Source: a virus
DNA: 35,845 nucleotides
Virus record (IMG/VR): IMGVR_UViG_3300000116_000021
Span: 21,178 to 57,022 of that record
Strand: one strand, 5' to 3'
Positions 33,063 to 35,845 of the stretch are shown here, piece by piece (within the stretch, counting starts at the first letter, position 1; every line of letters begins with the position of its first letter). The notes under the pieces are model-generated. The model saw only the letters and a program-made list of their open reading frames with translations, was not told the origin of the DNA and did no database searches. Position numbers and translations under genes: made by a program.

Positions 33063-33697
33063 TAATTCCACTCCAATGCTTCTGAGATAATTGGAAACTG
33101 CTCAATGAAGATGGCACGAATATCTTCAGCGAGTTCCATGTGTTCTTTTTGTGTGCCATTTGCAGTACGCAAATCTAAATAATGTGCCCATGACCGAATA
33201 TTTCCGCTCATGTAGAGTCTGGTTTGTGTATTTTGTGGGAGCACAAAACGAGCACATTCCTTTGCCACACCATTATCAAGTAGTGCATTATAAACTTCAA
33301 GACTTTGCTTGAAGTGATTCTCAATCATCGCTTCCATGTATGCTTTATCGCGTGGATTAATATCATCAATAGAGTTTTGACGATTCTTTGTATCCTGACG
33401 ACGAAGATCTGGAATGGGAATTTCTAGTTGAAGTTCCTTACTATCAGCATATCGTTGCGAAAACTGTTGATATGTGAACGAACGGTGACGAAGCACTTGA
33501 GTTGCCACTGCCAGTGATGTATTTAGTTCCACTGTCATGAATGCATGTTCAAAGATGCTCCAGTGACGATGTTTAATACAATACTTAAGGAGACCAGCAA
33601 AACTATCATTCTCCTGGTTTTTAGGATTTGAAACACGAGCACAGTATGCAATTTGCTTCTCGGCTTCAGGAGTTACACTGATAAGTTTTGCACTCAT
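33062..33697 (-). CDS. thyX: Flavin-dependent thymidylate synthase ThyX
   Basis: 211 residues. The ThyX signature RHRSFTYQQFSQR (R70-H71-R72 and S80) is complete, with YCARVSNPKNQ near the N-terminus, HWSIFEHAFMTVEL and a C-terminal NIRSWAHYLDLR. It makes dTMP from dUMP with FAD and NADPH and methylene-tetrahydrofolate, replacing host ThyA-type activity and feeding phage DNA synthesis. GGA 9 bases before ATG 33697 supports the start. A TTGATG-17-TATAAT promoter lies upstream. The small 82-residue gene is coupled behind it. Confidence 0.96.
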   Translation of the reverse strand: MSAKLISVTPEAEKQIAYCARVSNPKNQENDSFAGLLKYCIKHRHWSIFEHAFMTVELNTSLAVATQVLRHRSFTYQQFSQRYADSKELQLEIPIPDLRRQDTKNRQNSIDDINPRDKAYMEAMIENHFKQSLEVYNALLDNGVAKECARFVLPQNTQTRLYMSGNIRSWAHYLDLRTANGTQKEHMELAEDIRAIFIEQFPIISEALEWN

Positions 33698-33724
33698 TTA
33701 ATTATCCAAATAATTCTTAAGATT

Positions 33725-33753
33725 ATTATATCATATTTTCACCTACTCATCAA
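33725..33753 (-). promoter_or_regulatory. Sigma-70-type promoter of thyX
   Basis: Minus strand: -35 TTGATG (33748-33753), 17-base spacer, perfect -10 TATAAT (33725-33730), 28 bases before the thyX ATG. Confidence 0.7.
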
Positions 33754-33770
33754 CAAATTCACATACAATA

Positions 33771-33929
33771 TCAATCACAATCGTTAAAGACTTCATCATA
33801 ATCAGATATCATATAGTTATGACTATCATTTTCAGTATATACTTCTGATTCCAATTCCTCAAGTAGAGATTTTATCTCTCGAATCAGTACTTTAAGTCGG
33901 GTTTTTTCCATAAATTCTTTAGCATCCAT
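33771..33929 (-). CDS. Small acidic protein (52 aa)
   Basis: 52 residues: a helical basic/charged first half (MDAKEFMEKTRLKVLIREIK, SLLEELESEVY) and an acidic tail (SDYDEVFNDCD). It probably forms a coiled coil; no family is recognised. It starts 15 bases after the terminator of the 55-residue gene and has no clear promoter of its own apart from a TATAAT just before the ATG, so it may depend on read-through. It is followed by the thyX promoter. Confidence 0.65.
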   Translation of the reverse strand: MDAKEFMEKTRLKVLIREIKSLLEELESEVYTENDSHNYMISDYDEVFNDCD

Positions 33930-33943
33930 ACTAATTATATTAC

Positions 33944-33969
33944 AAAAAAAGAGGGGTTACAACCCCTCT
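33944..33969 (-). terminator. Rho-independent terminator of the small-gene operon
   Basis: Minus strand: stem AGAGGGGTT/AACCCCTCT with a 2-base centre (effective loop 4 or more) followed by seven T (33944-33950). It starts 20 bases after the stop codon of the DUF4278 gene. Confidence 0.9.
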
Positions 33970-33988
33970 CAATAAGTAAGTAAGTTAA

Positions 33989-34156
33989 TCACTTGCTGTA
34001 GGTCTTCCCACGATAGCAGAATGTGCCATGGGTTTCCTTGGATTCTACACAACGTGTATTATACTCAACACCACGATATGAGGTGTGAAGAACTTGTGCG
34101 TCGTGAAGAGCAGATGCTTTGGTGATCTGCTTGCGAATCATGTTTAGTGTGTTCAT
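33989..34156 (-). CDS. DUF4278-like protein (55 aa)
   Basis: 55 residues: MNTLNMIRKQITKASALHDA, then YRGVEYNTRCVESKETHG and FCYRGKTYSK. The two 'YRG-x-x-Y' boxes are the mark of the cyanobacterial DUF4278 family, whose function is unknown. TAGGAG stands 9 bases before the ATG, the best Shine-Dalgarno in this region. It follows the 53-residue gene by 45 bases and is closed by a strong terminator, so both are one operon under the promoter at 34426-34454. Confidence 0.8.
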   Translation of the reverse strand: MNTLNMIRKQITKASALHDAQVLHTSYRGVEYNTRCVESKETHGTFCYRGKTYSK

Positions 34157-34201
34157 TGTAGTTACTCCTAAAGTAATAGAGGGTTTTTAATCCCCGTTCC
34201 T

Positions 34202-34363
34202 TCAGTCGTGTGCGTCCCAGAAACACTCAGGGGTAGATTCCTTTACGGTCTCTATCAACTCTACCTTAAAAGCATTTGAGATATTCTCATTTGCTTTCAT
34301 TCTCAGCATGATTGTATCAGCTTGTTGGCAGCTAAGTGATGAATAGAATAATAGTTCTAGCAT
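34202..34363 (-). CDS. Small hypothetical protein (53 aa)
   Basis: 53 residues: MLELLFYSSLSCQQADTIML, RMKANENISNAFKVELIETV and KESTPECFWDAHD. It has a hydrophobic start with one cysteine and a conserved-looking C-terminus ending in a Pro-Glu-Cys-Phe-Trp-Asp box. No family is recognised, but codon use and composition fit a real gene. It is the first gene after a strong sigma-70 promoter, so early expression is likely, as for many small host-takeover proteins (inference). GGAG lies 11 bases before the ATG within a small hairpin. Confidence 0.7.
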   Translation of the reverse strand: MLELLFYSSLSCQQADTIMLRMKANENISNAFKVELIETVKESTPECFWDAHD

Positions 34364-34364
34364 G

Positions 34365-34417
34365 GGATGAACGGCTCCGTTCCGCGACTTACTTGCGTCC
34401 GATCTCTCGGATGAACG
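34365..34417 (-). promoter_or_regulatory. Structured leader with repeated CGTTCATCC
   Basis: CGTTCATCC occurs twice in the leader (34409-34417 and 34365-34373). Both copies can pair with GGAACG (34378-34383), and the nearer pairing forms GAACG-GAGC-CGTTC, which places the GGAG Shine-Dalgarno in a hairpin. Mutually exclusive pairings are possible; regulation is only inferred. Confidence 0.35.
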
Positions 34418-34419
34418 AT

Positions 34420-34436
34420 AGGTCTATTATAGACCT
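34420..34436 (-). repeat. Perfect inverted repeat over the -10 element
   Basis: AGGTCTA-TTA-TAGACCT on the plus strand: 7-bp arms, 3-base centre, covering the -10 hexamer of the promoter. The symmetry and position fit a repressor or activator operator. Confidence 0.6.
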
Positions 34437-34454
34437 CATAGATTATTTAGTCAA
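34426..34454 (-). promoter_or_regulatory. Consensus-like sigma-70 promoter of the small-gene operon
   Basis: Minus strand: -35 TTGACT (34449-34454), 17-base spacer, perfect -10 TATAAT (34426-34431). It would give a leader of about 55 bases ahead of the 53-residue gene. Confidence 0.85.
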
Positions 34455-34478
34455 GTGTCTTCGTATCAACACGAACAT

Positions 34479-34964
34479 TTATTTCTCTTCATCAAAAAAC
34501 AGTACTTGAGTGAGTCTACCATTGTCCATACAATCACCAAATCCAGGCACAATACTTCTATGATAAAGATCTCCCCTATAAAATACCATACGATTATATA
34601 AATTACCTACCATAGTAACTAAATTATCATTACAATCAAATATTCCCGTACCAGAGTTGATAGGTGCGTTTGGTGTTAGGTATAAAACACCTGCCCAATC
34701 ACAATCATCTTTATGGATCCATGTGGATTCTCCACTCAGACACAATTGAAACCGAAAACAATCTCTATCTTTCCTATAAACAAAATTTCTATTAAATATT
34801 TTAAATATTTTTTCATCTATCATTTTCTGATATTCAATATCTGCACTATCAGATCTATATCCTGGATATTTACCAATAGTATTAAAATTTATTTTAAGTA
34901 CAGATTCCCTAACAGCATCTGGATTAGATAAAAATCTATCAACTATTATAGTATCCACTTTCAT
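34479..34964 (-). CDS. 2OG-Fe(II) oxygenase-like protein (DUF6445 type)
   Basis: 161 residues from ATG 34964. STWIHKDDCDWAGVLYLTPN gives the iron-binding H84-x-D86 and the following strand, YNRMVFYRGDLYHRS the distal H135, and NGRLTQVLFF the 2-oxoglutarate-binding R150. All three ligands and the arginine are present, so the enzyme is probably active; the substrate is unknown. The N-terminus VDRFLSNPDAVRESVL is typical for these phage oxygenases. It overlaps the glutaredoxin-like gene by one base (TGATG). It is the second oxygenase-like gene of the window and not closely similar to the one at 9821. Confidence 0.8.
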   Translation of the reverse strand: MKVDTIIVDRFLSNPDAVRESVLKINFNTIGKYPGYRSDSADIEYQKMIDEKIFKIFNRNFVYRKDRDCFRFQLCLSGESTWIHKDDCDWAGVLYLTPNAPINSGTGIFDCNDNLVTMVGNLYNRMVFYRGDLYHRSIVPGFGDCMDNGRLTQVLFFDEEK

Positions 34965-35203
34965 CAAACAAACAATCCCATACTATTCAAATAACGAAGA
35001 GTTTCTTTCATGTTGCCAATATGCTTATTTCCAATAGAACATTGAGGATAAGTTGCTTGATCACCAAACTCACATTCAAATTGATGCTGAGTAAAATGGT
35101 TTCCTAAAAGATACTCGTGAAACTCGCCACCAATTGCTTTAAGTAGCATTGATATCCTCTCACACTCTTGACTGCCGTTACTATAAATTACTGCTGTTGT
35201 CAT
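34964..35203 (-). CDS. Glutaredoxin-like protein lacking the CxxC pair
   Basis: 79 residues. AVIYSNGSQECERISMLLKA (beta-alpha start), EYLLGNHFTQHQFECEFG, DQATYPQCSIGNKHIGNMKE with the cis-proline TYP, and TLRYLNSMGLFV make a thioredoxin-fold glutaredoxin. The usual CPYC is replaced by NGSQEC, so only the second cysteine (C13) remains; a monothiol role or a non-catalytic role is possible. In cyanophages such genes often sit near ribonucleotide reductase, which is not in this window. It starts 12 bases after the zinc-ribbon gene. Confidence 0.65.
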   Translation of the reverse strand: MTTAVIYSNGSQECERISMLLKAIGGEFHEYLLGNHFTQHQFECEFGDQATYPQCSIGNKHIGNMKETLRYLNSMGLFV

Positions 35204-35215
35204 CGTTATAAGTAC

Positions 35216-35386
35216 CTAATTTTTTTTCTTTGAATCAGTAATCCCTCCACCATTTTTCACCCAGCAAGGTTTACATAACGAATTTTTGTATCTTTTCTCG
35301 AACGGGACATAGCATCCAACTTGAGGTGTTTGATTCGCTGGCACCATTTTACCACATCCAACGCATTTTGTCTCCCACATTTTCAT
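35216..35386 (-). CDS. Small zinc-ribbon-like protein (56 aa)
   Basis: 56 residues. KCVGCGK (C8, C11) and LCKPCWV (C38, C41) form a CxxC-x26-CxxC zinc site; the C-terminus is basic (SKKKN). Such small zinc ribbons often bind nucleic acid or RNA polymerase, but nothing more specific can be said. The ATG overlaps the upstream stop (ATGA); an ATG two codons later is an alternative start. Confidence 0.75.
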   Translation of the reverse strand: MKMWETKCVGCGKMVPANQTPQVGCYVPFEKRYKNSLCKPCWVKNGGGITDSKKKN

Positions 35387-35682
35387 AATGTTCGCTCTAA
35401 TCTATTTGTTGCTTGGTCAGGAAAGTCTCTCGGTCTACTATCAGTAGCATTATCAGTTCTAGCAGATCCTTCGTTTGCTTTCATAGTATGCTGATAGTTT
35501 GGTCTTGGATATCTAATACAGAATGGATCTGGCATCCAGTATGTTACCTGCCATTCTTGTTCGGGATTTAACTCTAGATGCTTCTCTACACTATGAGAGA
35601 AAATACCAATTTGAATGTATCCATCATGACTGACACATCTACCATTACCAATGTCAACCAGGAATAGCATTTTACTACTCAT
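35383..35682 (-). CDS. Hypothetical protein (99 aa)
   Basis: 99 residues: a beta-rich N-terminal two thirds (KMLFLVDIGNGRCVSHDGYI, QIGIFSHSVEKHLELNPEQE, WQVTYWMPDPFCIRYP) and a polar, Arg/Asp-rich tail that looks disordered. No family is recognised. It overlaps both neighbours by ATGA junctions, so it belongs to a tightly coupled series of small genes. Confidence 0.65.
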   Translation of the reverse strand: MSSKMLFLVDIGNGRCVSHDGYIQIGIFSHSVEKHLELNPEQEWQVTYWMPDPFCIRYPRPNYQHTMKANEGSARTDNATDSRPRDFPDQATNRLERTL

Positions 35683-35819
35683 AGGACTTCTTGCTCTGGG
35701 TTAAGATTTTTGACGAATTGCACAGGATCTTTTTCGGACGTGTGTACCCAATGATAGCGCATCATCTCGAAAATGGGATCCCACATGGGGACACAAACAT
35801 AATCAGACTCTTTGGTCAT
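35679..35819 (-). CDS. Small hypothetical protein (46 aa)
   Basis: 46 residues from ATG 35819 to TGA 35679: MTKESDYVCVPMWDPIFEMM then RYHWVHTSEKDPVQF and a C-terminal NPEQEVL. Codon use fits the neighbours. Its stop overlaps the next ATG (ATGA), which argues that it is translated. The Shine-Dalgarno is weak and no promoter can be seen in the 26 bases left before the window edge. Confidence 0.6.
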   Translation of the reverse strand: MTKESDYVCVPMWDPIFEMMRYHWVHTSEKDPVQFVKNLNPEQEVL

Positions 35820-35845
35820 AATAATTTACCAAAAGTTATGTTTTA

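Noticed and set aside
1-35845. CRISPR array, insertion sequence, integrase or attachment site
   Set aside because: No regularly spaced repeats, transposase or integrase motifs were seen anywhere in the window.

Overview
The window is an almost fully coding stretch of a T4-like cyanophage genome (a myovirus infecting marine Synechococcus or Prochlorococcus). Evidence: recognisable homologues of T4 structural and replication genes (gp4, gp48, gp53, gp54, gp26, gp5/gp27-type hub proteins, gp32, gp59, gp33), cyanophage-typical extras (CP12, ThyX, PhoH, a DUF1825 protein, a DUF4278 protein), AT-rich sequence, a small tRNA cluster and T4-type late promoter motifs (TATAAATA, AATAAATA, CTAAATA). No gene-free stretch longer than 300 bases exists. 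All identifications come from reading the sequence; no database search was run.

Layout. 1-1246 (-): 3'-truncated superfamily 2 helicase. 1316-7147 (-): giant S74-type tail fibre with its own terminator. 7181-8288 (-): two small genes and a tRNA cluster (Leu-UAA, Met/Ile-CAU, an odd class II-like tRNA, Gly-UCC) with a 51-codon gene inside it and a consensus-like sigma-70 promoter in front. 8331-12502: structural and fibre-like proteins, interrupted by a plus-strand glycosyltransferase-like gene that converges on a 2-oxoglutarate oxygenase gene. 12521-24050 (-): baseplate hub/tail module: gp5-like OB-fold protein, cp12, gp27-like hub protein, M23 peptidase/tape-measure-like protein, second tape-measure-like protein, a 57-codon tail-assembly-chaperone ORF, gp26, gp54-like protein. 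24094-28995 (+): gp4, unknown assembly protein, gp48, gp53. 29016-33697 (-): gp32, DUF1825, gp59, gp33, RecB-like nuclease, PhoH, a small protein, ThyX. 33771-35819 (-): many small genes (52, 53, 55, 56, 46 and 99 codons), a glutaredoxin-like protein and a second oxygenase.

How it works together. The plus and minus tail modules together encode much of the baseplate and tail tube initiation complex. The right-hand block holds replication, recombination and late-transcription factors (gp32/gp59 for helicase loading, gp33 for late promoter activation) and nucleotide metabolism (ThyX). CP12 is a host-metabolism effector that can inhibit the Calvin cycle; it sits under a perfect late-type promoter inside the tail module. 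Promoters split into sigma-70-like ones (tRNA operon, gp32, thyX, small-gene operon, possibly phoH) and T4 late-like ones (fibre, 247-aa structural gene, cp12, gp26, gp4, phoH).

Most notable: a textbook -1 programmed frameshift signal at the end of gp26 (T TTT TTC with an upstream Shine-Dalgarno-like GGAGGG), which joins gp26 in frame to the next small ORF as lambda G/T tail-assembly chaperones do. Others are an intrinsic terminator for gp32 hidden in the 3' end of the opposing gp53 gene, inverted repeats placed on the -10 regions of two sigma-70 promoters, a tRNA-like gene with a long variable arm but a UAU anticodon, and a beta-propeller-like repeat block inside gp53.
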